This document shows, piece by piece, positions 1-9,190 of a stretch of DNA of 12,242 nt (within the stretch, counting starts at the first letter, position 1; the number at the start of each line of letters is the position of its first letter). Location: assembly GCF_000499385.1 (NCBI RefSeq), contig NW_013651872.1:1-12242 (forward strand). Reading direction: 5' to 3'. Both the position numbers and the translations under genes were made by a program. A model generated the notes under the pieces. The model did not search any database, was not told the origin of the DNA, and was given only the letters and a program-made list of their open reading frames with translations. The stretch is from Eimeria necatrix (lineage: Eukaryota; Apicomplexa; Conoidasida; Eucoccidiorida; Eimeriidae).

Positions 1-614
1 TCTTTATTTAAAGTTCCTGTGATGTGCAAGAGTTCGAAAAAGAGTATTAGTTCTTGTGGACGGGCCGTGAGACAACGCACGTCCTAAATATCCACAAAAT
101 GAAAACGTGGACAAACAAGTAAATTTGGCGCCACCCAATAAAAGAGAAAAAGTCGTGCTGCCCGCATCCTTTGGAGTCTGCGCATTGTCTGGACTCACAT
201 AGGTTCACGTATTTCAAGAATAAAATGTACCAATTGGAATCACTAAGCAGTGGAATTCCATATGAGCTGATGCATTGTGCGTCGACCAAGCCACATCGCC
301 GGCTCATACGCTAAGACGGAGGAATATGCAGCGGCAAGGCGCAACATTACATGGAGTTTCCAAGTTGTGGCGAATGCAATGCGAGCGCTCGTTCTGACCC
401 TCGGTTCTGGCTGCGGCGATGTGCTCTTTCCATATAGAGGGAATGGCACCTTAGAGAAACAAAGAGCGTTGCCATTCGGAGTCACCACGCTGTGGTAGTC
501 TATGCAAATAAAGCAGTTGTAGGTCTGAAGCTTCAGAGGACGAATGAGGGCAAGGACGAAGGGGATGTGGCTTGACCAGCTAGGCTTTCTGACATGGTGA
601 AGCTCACATTCGCC
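1..614. other. Gene-free stretch, no recognisable element
   Basis: No supportable gene or element was seen. Open frames on both strands are under 90 codons and overlap one another, as expected by chance. The only point of note is near 75-105, where the plus strand reads acgcacgtcctaaat followed by an aaaatgaaaa run. This loosely resembles the sequence at 10859-10885 and the recurring gcactYcct word of the satellite unit, but it is too short to call a copy. Confidence 0.6.
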
Positions 615-670
615 CTAGCAACTGCACGCACCAAGTCTTGTACTAGCAACTGCACGCACCAAGTCTTGTA
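615..670 (+). repeat. Perfect 28-bp tandem duplication (2 copies)
   Basis: Positions 615-642 and 643-670 are identical over all 28 bases. Each unit begins ctagcaactgcacgc and ends aagtcttgta. The flanking bases differ, so exactly two copies are present. Perfect identity points to a recent slippage or unequal-exchange event, or to an assembly artefact. A short open frame reads through it, but 28 is not a multiple of three and nothing suggests coding. No function is inferred. Confidence 0.95.
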
Positions 671-1774
671 CCATTTATTGCTCATGGCTGATTATTTGTC
701 AGTTTTTGCGCCAACCGGCGCCTCTGCATGCTTCATGGATTCGGCAAATTGCCGCAAAATATGCACTGTTTGCAGACCAACTGCCCTACAAGCAAAGAGA
801 TCCTAATGCACGTGAAGCGAAGTTTTTATTTTCTGTGCAACGCTGCAGTAGCCATCAAACTCCTACGGCGGCGCGTTTATACCCTCATGCCGATAATAGC
901 GTCACCGGCTAAACGAAGATTTCGATGACTTGACGCACTGGCTCAGCCTGGACGAAGCACAACCTTTGCAAGGACAAACAGCTTAGGAGCCTGAAACCAA
1001 CATAGCCCCTTAAAGAGTTTTCAATGCAGCGTTGCTGCATCTGTCACCCAGCATACTGGTCGTTTCGTCGAAATGGCTTCCTGCAAGTCTGCGTGGCATA
1101 AAGGCGCTTGCTCCCGTAAAGTTTTGCTGGTTTGAGCAGATTCATTGATCATCTACGATGCAGACTGACGAGAAAATGAACTCTGCATGAATGCACATTT
1201 TTGTGCAACTTGACACTGAATCTGTTCACGTAAATGCCTTTCAAGTTCAAATTCCTGTCTTGTAAAGACCCATGGAAGATTTCCGTCGCATTACCACACC
1301 GTGGGAGGCAGCGTCAGGATCAACTGCGTCACTGCCGCCGCCACATGTTTTTTGTGGTGTGCGCAAGATGATAAGGGGCGAGTCCGAATAGCAGAACGAC
1401 CTCAGAGCATGCTGCGTGACTGGAGTGCCTGTGCGGGAGCAGCGCGTGACGGCATATGCAACCAGAATTGTTGTTGCTGTGTATTTTGTTTGTTAGCATA
1501 TGAACGCCCTTCCTGCGCTTGAACGGAATGGCACGCTTAAGGCAAGTTTAAGGCAAAAATGGCACAAACATAACTGCCTAAAGCAACCGACTCGAGCAAT
1601 TCGACAGTAATACTTTGTTGCCTGGGAGTGAATGTATTAACCGGAGTCTTGGGGACTGCAGCCTTGTAAGAAGATGATGGCGCAGCCCCCCGGGGCCCTA
1701 AAATAGTGGAGAGTAGTGAGAAATTGTGCGCTAGGCGTTTAGCCTTTCTGTTCAGTGCCAGTTGAACGAAGTGG
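671..1774. other. Gene-free stretch, no recognisable element
   Basis: About 1.1 kb with no supportable gene. Open frames are at most 73 codons and resemble no protein known to me. Small local features only: a two-fold repeat of ttaaggcaa near 1535-1556, and a weak hairpin (ccaca/tgtgg) near 1341-1357. Neither supports a named element. Confidence 0.6.
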
Positions 1775-1945
1775 CGTTGCGCGGAGATGAATGAGACAAC
1801 GCTCGGCAGTGAGGCACGGAAGAAAGCTGTGCAGAGATGAAGTAAAGCTGTGCAGAGACTGAGGTGACAACGCTCGGGAGTGACGCACGGGATGGAGTTG
1901 CGCAGAGACGAAGGACACGACGCTCGGGAGGGAGGAGCAGCAGGG
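1775..1945 (+). repeat. Degenerate 50-bp minisatellite (3 full units plus a 21-bp partial)
   Basis: Three 50-bp units lie at 1775-1824, 1846-1895 and 1896-1945. A 21-bp truncated unit (1825-1845) sits between the first and second full units. Each full unit starts with a gttgcgcagaga-like block and carries a conserved core, acgctcgg, about 25 bp in. By hand alignment, unit 1 versus unit 3 is about 70% identical and unit 3 versus unit 4 about 72%. The partial unit shares its first 13 bases exactly with the unit that follows it, so it looks like a copy that lost about 29 bp. The block is G-rich on the plus strand. An open frame of 76 codons crosses it on the minus strand, but repeats commonly leave such frames open and it has no domain. 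I cannot assign the repeat to a named family. Confidence 0.85.
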
Positions 1946-2575
1946 ACGCGTCAAGCAGAAATTCTGCATATGTAGTGACTAGGCGTTAATGCACAGCCTA
2001 CGGATTCCAAAGCAGTCGCATTTTCCATATCACGTTCAGTTGCTTGCCGGGAATATCTGTGCCGAAACGTACTGCTTAGTACAATGCAGTCACTGACAAG
2101 ACTGTTTCGAACATGTTCGCCGATTTACTAGAGCACCGCCACACTGGCGATCAGGCATACCCTTCAAAATATTCAACCCTTTGACGGATACAGGGCATGA
2201 GCGTCTCAAGTGAGCAGGCTTCGGCGGTCCACCCAGGCAGGGAAATCCGCTGCCTTCTTAGACAGAACATCACAACAGAAGTGCATTGATTGATTAACGA
2301 AATCTCCATCACCTGCTGGAATCACTGGAGTGATGGAAAGACGTCGAAAGCTCGGTAGTTGAACAGTGTCTTTAAGTTGGAGCACCGCCCGAGTCGGCAC
2401 GTAATACGATCTCGCAAAATCAAAAGGCCCAAGCGGCTAGAGTCCATACCGCGCTGTTGAACCACATAACTTTGGTGGCAGCTGTGCTAGTTTCTAACGA
2501 ATCCACTGTCAAGACACAATGTGACTTCTGCTTAGGCATGATACAGTATCTATTCCTAGCTGCCTACACACGGCA
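1946..2575. other. Gene-free stretch, no recognisable element
   Basis: Nothing supportable was seen. Open frames are under 65 codons. A and T are roughly balanced (15 A and 14 T in 2101-2160 by hand count), in contrast to the skewed sequence further right. Confidence 0.55.
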
Positions 2576-2597
2576 TCCAAACAGGTTCCAAACAGGT
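2576..2597 (+). repeat. Perfect 11-bp tandem duplication
   Basis: The 11-mer tccaaacaggt occurs at 2576-2586 and again at 2587-2597. This is a short slippage-type duplication with no inferred function. Confidence 0.85.
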
Positions 2598-5500
2598 TAA
2601 TTGCGCCAACATGCGCAACTCGAGCAGTTGATAGCCAACCACGTGCCGGTTGATGCACTTCCCGAACTCCCACAGATTTAGATCATTCAAAAAAAACGTA
2701 GCTCATCGATACAGCACACCTGCATATCAATGCCTATTCTAAATATCCTTACATTGAGCCCCTATGGCGCCCCTACTTAAAGGTGAATAAATGCAGAAAA
2801 TATATAAGTTGTTCACTCGATTCTCTGGCTCCGGCAAAAATCACGGAGTGATACACCGCAGATCCGTTGCACCCGTCTGTCAGCGCGGAAACATTTACAG
2901 AGAATGGCATGGTGCAAGCACAAATATCCTCCCATCACCTCGTTGCCGCAGCTGATATGGACTGCCTACTTGTGCGCCTTAGGGGCTGGTGAATTTTACA
3001 CAGAAAAGAATAAAACTTGAGAAGTTAAAGATTATTTTTATGCGAAGGCCCTATGTTGCGACAGACAAGCCAAGCTGCGCCGTTTACGAGCTAAGCTATA
3101 CCAGTTGTATGTTTAAGTGCAAGTAATAAGCAGATGTACATGTTATGCTACGGCATAATTGGAGGGATACACATGTGCGCGTGGGAAAATACTCGGCAGA
3201 AGAGATGAAAATTGACTACATGTGTTTTACAAGCATCAGTCACCAGTGAAAGCAGATATGGTGTGCGCCTGAAGTGCAGGCGGAGAATCCCACACACTGG
3301 CAAACTGGGGCAGGCATAATTAGCAGAAATCACTAGCGTGGAGCTAAAGAAAGAAGCATTCAGTCATGCGCTCGTTGCCTCCTCGTATCAACGCCGTGGC
3401 TGCTGTCTCGCGGAACAACGCTGCAACTCGATATGGCATGACCGTATCGAGCCATCTAATATACGACATGGTTTTCAGCATATTTTCGGCTCCTTTCCGG
3501 ATCATATGCTCCACAGCGTTCTATTCATTTTGCGTTATGCGATATCTTCTGTGCATGAGTCGAAACAAATCCCGCGATCACCAAAACAAGCATGCAAGTC
3601 AACTCTAGGGGAAATTGACTTATTTATGGGGAATGAGGATTGTTCAGCAAACAATAAGCAATCTGAATGGGGAGATACTGAGCGAATTCCCTGGAGGACT
3701 AGCAGCAGATCCTTCCGGCAGTATTCCATAACTCAACTAAACTGGTCACACTCTTGGAAAAGGCTTTTAGCCACAGTGCTTTACTTAAGCAGAATGAGGA
3801 GATGACCATTACATTCCTTGGAGGACTTGTAACAAATATTGGATGAAACCGGACCACGAGCGTGGGATACTAGCGGCGCTTCTTACAGCAAAGAGCTCGA
3901 AAATACGCTTGAATGAGGGCGTGAGCAAGCAAAGCAGAAACGGACTGATGCCGAGGTGCGAGTCTACGACGCGCAACGTCTCAACGCACTCTTCGCAAGC
4001 GCACCAAGTAGCAAGCATTTTAGAGGACAATCAGACAAGGGAAGCATCAAAAGAAAAAGACTGCTCTTTCCAAAGCCCGCTATATTTCGGCACAGCCATG
4101 CCTCCTGGCGCAACTACATGCAATGTAATCCAATCAGTAACACTGCACGTACCGGGTTTCACCGTGGGCTGCAGTGCTTCTGCACACAAGGAAGGGAACC
4201 CCTGTGCAGCTCCTGGAATTCATCTCTATTAGTCCATTCCATTCCAAGGAAACGAGTAGAGCGAGTGACTTCCGTTTGCAGCAGCTTGCAAATCAGAAGC
4301 TTAGTGGAGCTACGTAACGCAAGTGATCTTGAACACGCTGCTGAAGGTACCACAAAGGAGCCCAACTCAGCTCTGGAGTAGCTTTCGCTAGTAGACCACG
4401 CATATTGTGAGTGTTGGCGCACCTCGTGGAGACAAACAGACGCAGACGCATTCTGCTGTGCTCTACACGGAAAGAGCTTCTTTTTTCTTAATATGCATGC
4501 CTCGTGAGCCAGACACGCCAGAGAAACTTCAGACCCACTGCCTGCAATAATCTCCAGTTTTGCGTTAACGGCGTGGGCAGGAGTGATTTCGCACCCTCAG
4601 ACTTCCTGAAATTCTTAAAGTTACAGATTTGTTGTTAATTTGTCTCAAACTCTGCAGCATTGACGACTTACGGAACAACCCCGTCCGCTTTCGCCTGCAA
4701 GCCTCCTCAAGGTTGACGTCAGACCAGTGCTCGCGCTCAGAGCCCTGTAGCACTGCAAAATAAGTAGGGACGCCGCGGCCATGGCAGCCATTGAAAAAAG
4801 AAATACAAAAGATGAACTACTCAATCCCGAAATATTTCTCTTTTTGTGTGCAGTTGGAAGGTGAACAGAAAGACGACCTCTCAGAGGGCCCCCGGTCACT
4901 CCAGGAGCAAAGTTTCCTACGGCATGAGCCGAACCACGTTCTGGAGCAGACTCCATGTCTAGAATTATGCTGAGAAATGCAAGTAAACGGCCAGTTTTGA
5001 GGTATCGGTAGAGATGCTGGAAATGATCGCGAAGGGACCACTAGTACCGCGAGGATCACCGCTCCCGGCATGTGCTGCTACAAAAAGAGAGCTCCTTACA
5101 ATACGTAAACAGGCGAGCAAACTAATAAAAATTAGTTAAGATATCAAACAGTTTCCTTCAATGTTTCAGCGCAGTCTACGAGGTAATGCAGCAGTGTTTG
5201 GCTGCTATGGCTTCCACTGCCCGTGCAGGCAGCAGCGCCTTTGCCAACCATGCGCAAATTACCAGCGCAGTTTCTGTACAAACACTCATCCTAGGCCTGA
5301 ATTGAGCCAAATGCTATAAATATTGAATATAATACTGCGGCGAACCTAAAAAGGGTGGCAATGGAGCGAGGGCTGAGCCAGCCATGTACACTATTACGCT
5401 CCAGTACAAGGGCAAGTCGCCGATAGCTAAGACTAGGATCATGAGTTGAAAGGGAAAAAGTTTGCAAGCATCTAAAAAAAAGAAGTCAACCACATGACTC

Positions 5501-5720
5501 ACAGGAGTTATGGCTGGCCCAACAATTACCCCACATACACCTGTGCACGCCATCCCGTTTAGTAATAGCATGAGAGATGCCAGGGGCATTCATCCCATTG
5601 CTCGTTCTTTCAAATAACATAGCATATTTTGCAAAGAGCATTTTGCAAAACTTGGAAAGGATACTGGTCTTCAGAGAGGGCTGCTATGAGCAGAAGCTGT
5701 TTAGTTCATCCTCTGGAATA
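2598..5720. other. Gene-free stretch with featureless open frames
   Basis: About 3.1 kb without a supportable gene. The segment 3338-4381 holds the longest plus-strand open frames in the window (155 codons at 3338-3805 and 141 codons at 3956-4381, both in the same frame). They are separated by several in-frame stops and overlapped by other open frames on both strands. Their translations have no signal peptide, no ordered hydrophobic segments, no catalytic motif and no similarity I can recognise to reverse transcriptase, transposase, gag or any host family. TATA-like and AATAAA-like words occur (for example 5316-5333 and 2786-2791), but at a density expected in this composition, so I do not call regulatory sites. 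Confidence 0.55.
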
Positions 5721-5756
5721 CATACAGTGCACCGAACGCATACATTGCATCGAATT
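5721..5756 (+). repeat. Imperfect 18-bp tandem duplication
   Basis: Positions 5721-5738 (catacagtgcaccgaacg) and 5739-5756 (catacattgcatcgaatt) match at 14 of 18 bases. Two of the four differences are c in the first copy and t in the second. It has the same unit length as the perfect 18-bp repeats at 5939-5974 and 11148-11201 but an unrelated sequence. An older duplication is likely, and chance cannot be fully excluded for a pair this short. Confidence 0.6.
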
Positions 5757-5938
5757 ACATTGAGGTATGAACTCCCCATGTAAAGCCTGGACAAATTAGC
5801 TCTATATCTGGATTATATTTCGGAGTAAATGAAATTTAGAGTGCAATCGTCTTTCGAGCAATTTTTCCCCTAGTTAAAAGACAACGTTGGTCCACAAAGC
5901 AGCTCTGCATTATCGGGAACCACTGCGTAACTCCAATC

Positions 5939-5974
5939 AGTCGTGCTATGTTAGTTAGTCGTGCTATGTTAGTT
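5939..5974 (+). repeat. Perfect 18-bp tandem duplication
   Basis: agtcgtgctatgttagtt occurs at 5939-5956 and immediately again at 5957-5974 with no mismatch. It lies just left of the strongly A-skewed tract. Perfect identity implies a recent event. No gene overlaps it convincingly. Confidence 0.95.
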
Positions 5975-5999
5975 GCTCTCAGTAAGACAGATCGGAGGT

Positions 6000-6480
6000 A
6001 TGTAAATTCCCGCAGCCTCTAGGAAGTCATTCACAGCCAATGCAGTACTCATTGTGAAGAAGACTAAAAGAAGACAGACACGAAAGTCAGCACAAAAATG
6101 GAAACGATGATGAGCCAAAATGCAGGAACGCCCGGAAAACAGAAAACACTTCGGCAAAACCCAAGTATAATAACTGTGTTGGAGAGAAACTAACCGAGCA
6201 GGAAAAGCGCAAGCAGGGGACCGAGTTCGAGAAATCCCGCCAACCTGACAAAGAACGATGCAAAAGTGAGACGTGTTATACGTAAAACATAGGTGAACCA
6301 ATCACAAAAGAAATTATTCAAGATGAAAGGCAATGCGTAGGGGAAAAAAAGAACCTAAACCAGCTGCGTACACAAAACAACTACAGCGCCACAGCCCAGG
6401 CTGAAAGCAGATACAGGGTGGAAGGAAAAGAAAAGAATGTGAGTAAATCAGCTAAACAGGCAGTTAAATTGAAGACATCA
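6000..6480 (+). other. Strongly A-skewed (T-poor) tract
   Basis: Over 6061-6480 a hand count gives 186 A and 54 T on the plus strand in 420 bases, an AT skew of about 0.55. The tract is not a simple homopolymer or microsatellite. It is complex sequence rich in aaaag, gaaaac and agaag words. The 110-codon open frame on the minus strand (5969-6301) is probably a by-product, because T-rich, A-poor reading has few stop codons. Possible explanations are a relic of a retroelement (sense strands of many LINEs are A-rich), decayed A-rich satellite, or strand-asymmetric mutation. I see no reverse-transcriptase motif, no poly-A tail with target-site duplication and no tandem period that would decide between these. 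Confidence 0.7.
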
Positions 6481-6550
6481 GCCTTGCAACGGCTAGAACA
6501 TTCAGCTGTCAACCGTTGAAGCTTATTCGAGACGATTTGTTGGCATCAGA

Positions 6551-6581
6551 CTGCGAGCGGCCGCAGCCAGACAGGGTCTGG
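6551..6581. other. Two adjacent small hairpins around a gcggccgc palindrome
   Basis: Positions 6551-6555 (ctgcg) pair with 6562-6566 (cgcag) around the palindrome-containing centre. Immediately next, 6567-6572 (ccagac) pairs perfectly with 6576-6581 (gtctgg) across a 3-base loop. A third 6-bp stem (atttgg/ccaaat, 6669-6683) lies about 90 bp on. The stems are short and have no T-run or other terminator signature, so no function is assigned. Confidence 0.4.
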
Positions 6582-8029
6582 GTGACCAAAATATATTGAG
6601 GCATCATTTACGCAAGACTAACTTTCGAACATTGGTGAACGATTTCCTGGTCTTGGCGCAAGGCATGCATTTGGTGGCCAAATCGTCCCCGCCTAGGACA
6701 GGTTCTTTGTTCCACTGTTTTTCAAACGAAAATGGACGGCGTGCATGTAATAACTGGACTGACTTCTTCATGCTGACTATGAATAAAGTGCTAGAAGTGA
6801 ACAGGGCTGTTCATGCCGTGGGTAAATGCGGTGCACTACAACTGGGACGTGGAAACTCCAATGGCGCGAAAAAGTAAAGCGTGCAACGTCATTCGCGGGT
6901 ACACAGCCTGCATAACTGCCGTATATCACAGTCGGTGGTCCACGCTAGATAGACGTACAAAAGGCAGAACGAAAAGGACTTCGCTAGGATCAACCGTAAA
7001 CGCCGACTGCTCATGGTTTTTCCCCAATCCTGCAGCCGCCACTAAGCAGGAAATATATGCTCCCAGCTGAGAGCGCCAGTTTATCGGATATTCAAAACAG
7101 CGAGCTGTGCTTTTGTGTAGCGGGCCCAACCCAATCCGTCGTAGTACGGCAGAGCCTGTATAAGGCATTGTCACCTTTTTTCAAGTCAATGAAAGTAACC
7201 CTATGTTGAATCGGTGCGACTCCTACTACTCATTAATTTATCTACATGCATAAAGCCACAATAGAGCTTACTAAAAGTTCTCGGACCGTCAGCACTAAAA
7301 ACTTTTTTCCATCGCCAGCATCACTGAAACTGTTTCCTACAGGAGCGGCCGCTGACGGCAGCTGCCAAGCAACTATACTCATATCGCAAATCTTGTTTGA
7401 GACCCGAAGGGACAGGGGTGAGAAGAAAATAATCGGTACAAAGTAATATGGGAATATGAGGCTACACAGAGGAACTCTTGTGACGCCTGCAAGTTGCTAG
7501 TAAGCCGTGCCGGAAAAGCGACTAGATGCAGCACGAAGACAAACTAAATACCTACACTACAAGGAAGTTATGTTGATGTGCTACGAGAACCTAAAGATCA
7601 AAACATGGACGATAAATCAATCTAGAAATTCAAAAAAGATGTCTTTCATTAAAACTTCGAAAATGAACAAAACGTGGGAGAGCAGAGTCCATCCCAAATT
7701 GATGAACTCAAAGCAAACGATACAGCCAGTGCGCTTGGAACGATGCTGAAGAAGTAGGAGCTTTGAAAAAGTGCACATTGTCCTGAGAGTGCGAATTTAC
7801 TTCAAGCCGTCTCCCAAGCGGGTCACCAAACTATTACTCGCGACGCGTTGCCGCGTTAGATAAGGCATCTGCACGGGTGAGGAAACAACTTACTCACTGC
7901 ACTACATAAATAGCGTGTGTTAGTCGCCGATAATGGGCCTTCGCCACCCTTGTAAAAATTGCTCAGTTCGATGGGCTAGGCTGCATTACCCTACAAAAGC
8001 ACGGAATCGCAGAGAGCAGTGCATGCGAG
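6582..8029. other. Gene-free stretch, no recognisable element
   Basis: About 1.4 kb with no supportable gene. Open frames reach 93 codons at most (6596-6877, plus). The 80-codon frame at 7507-7749 is Lys- and Asn-rich simply because the DNA is A-rich. A moderate A excess continues (26 A and 13 T in 7561-7620; 27 A and 15 T in 7621-7680, hand counts). A second gagcggccgc word occurs near 7343, matching one near 6555. A 10-mer match is unremarkable at this scale. Confidence 0.55.
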
Positions 8030-8072
8030 TATTGCTTCAGAGTAGGAAGACTACGCACTTCCTGAAGCAGTA
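8030..8072. repeat. Imperfect inverted repeat (11-bp arms, 21-bp loop)
   Basis: The left arm 8030-8040 (tattgcttcag) pairs with the right arm 8062-8072 (ctgaagcagta) at 10 of 11 positions, the exception being a G-T wobble. An additional gaag/cttc pairing is possible just inside. The loop contains acgcacttcct, the word that recurs in and around the satellite unit. There is no T-run and no adjacent gene, so neither a terminator nor a binding site can be claimed. Confidence 0.5.
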
Positions 8073-8845
8073 TCAAGTGAGTGGAACCTCTGGTAACTAA
8101 ATGAACAACGCATTTGCAGCAAGGATGGAAACAGCATTGCTTCCCATGCGTCGTTCGTCCGCATGGGCCAAAACAGCGGCTGAAATGCACTGCCATGCAA
8201 GAGCACGAGAGTGGAAATACTAAGGACAAGTTATATCTCCCTAAAACCAGAAATTCTACATAGTTCCTGAGGTAGTGCCACACAATTTTTATATCTGATC
8301 GACAAATCCAGTGAGCGCAGGCATCACCAACCTGCATGTGCGCATATAGAAAGATACAAACGCAACTAGGGAAATCCAACGGGATGCACAGATAAAAATA
8401 AGGCGAACACGCTTTCCAGGCAAAGCGGCCTACTAAAGCGGAGCCCTGCACTTGGGAAGTTTTAAAACGGGAAATCTGAAGACAGCATATGCCACCAAAG
8501 CCGCCGAAATGGTTAACACGTGAACGGGTAATCATTCATAGTGTCAGCCTACAGATATCTATATACCTGGAGAAGAAGAGATAGAGTTTCGGCTGAAGTA
8601 GCAAATGCTTGCAGTGAACCAGCAAACCGTGTCGCTTAACTGTGGAGCCCAGCATGGCCTAGTAACTTCAGCAAAAAGACCTACGTCCTCAGCCTGGAAA
8701 AGCGAAAAATCCCGACCAAATGCGCGATGCATGCTCACAATAAAATGTTGTGCCAGTTTGCTTGATCTACTGTTGTGTGCCTGCGCCTTTAGTTCGTCAA
8801 TGCCTTATTGACTTTGCAGATAGTAATGCCATGCAGGCCGGATTG
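8073..8845. other. Gene-free stretch under the longest open frame of the window
   Basis: The longest open frame (190 codons, minus strand, about 7963-8535) covers most of this stretch. The translation is rich in Cys, Phe, Leu, His and Ser throughout, as expected when an A-rich strand is read in reverse. The cysteines are not arranged in any spaced zinc-binding or disulfide pattern I recognise. No signal peptide or membrane topology is convincing. I treat it as an incidental open frame. Confidence 0.5.
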
Positions 8846-9190
8846 GCACGAACCTCCTCAATACGCGAACCCTGAACAGGAATATGAGTAGACGCTGACG
8901 TGGGGTCCTTCAGCATCAAAGCCATTCACGACTTGTTTCACGCATATGCACGAACCGACATTCAAACAAACAGCGCGAAAGCCCGGAAGCACGAAACTAC
9001 ATCAAGGTGAATCGTTTCAAACTTGCGTGTCGCATATCAAAGCATGTTAACTTCTGCGAAACGACACATTGCAAGACTCATTTTCATAAACACCGAAGAT
9101 ACTCTAGTGGCCGCCAGACTTCTGGGCATATATGCTGCACACAAATTATCGGTTAACCAACTCTCGCTGACCTAGTTAACGAGCAAGAAA
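8846..9190 (+). repeat. Decayed left flank of the 158-bp satellite
   Basis: Fragments of the 158-bp unit are recognisable in unit order and in the same orientation. The words acctcctc (8852-8859) and gaacaggaatat (8874-8885) match 9555-9562 in unit 3 and 9755-9766 in unit 4. Next, ccggaagcac (8983-8992) followed by gaaactac matches unit 4, where the same two words occur from 9788 with about 10 extra bases between them. A weaker match to the ctccgtgtggacgcact segment lies near 9104-9125. Spacing is disturbed by indels, so unit boundaries cannot be drawn. The matches are short, so homology is likely but unproven. Confidence 0.5.

Noticed and set aside
2786..3015. AATAAA words as polyadenylation signals
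   Set aside because: They occur many times throughout the window on the plus strand (for example near 136, 222, 508, 2786, 3009, 6782 and 8740), so they carry no weight without a transcript.
3338..4381. Long plus-strand open frames in one frame (155 and 141 codons) as a broken gene
   Set aside because: Several in-frame stops separate them, other frames on both strands are equally open, and neither translation shows a motif, a domain or a composition typical of a protein. Chance is adequate.
5312..5335. TATA-like stretch (tataaatattgaatataat) as a promoter
   Set aside because: AT-rich words of this type are expected in the window and no downstream gene is present.
6200..6245. tRNA-like gttcgagaaatccc (possible B box, SINE or tRNA)
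   Set aside because: The spacing does not fit the B-box pattern, no A box lies at the right distance and no cloverleaf can be drawn.
6555..7352. Two gagcggccgc words as cloning-site or vector traces
   Set aside because: The flanks differ, there is no vector-like sequence, and two such words can arise by chance in CpG-rich DNA.
7507..7749. Lys/Asn-rich 80-codon plus-strand frame as a retroelement remnant
   Set aside because: Composition follows from the A-rich DNA. No reverse-transcriptase, endonuclease or zinc-knuckle motif can be seen.
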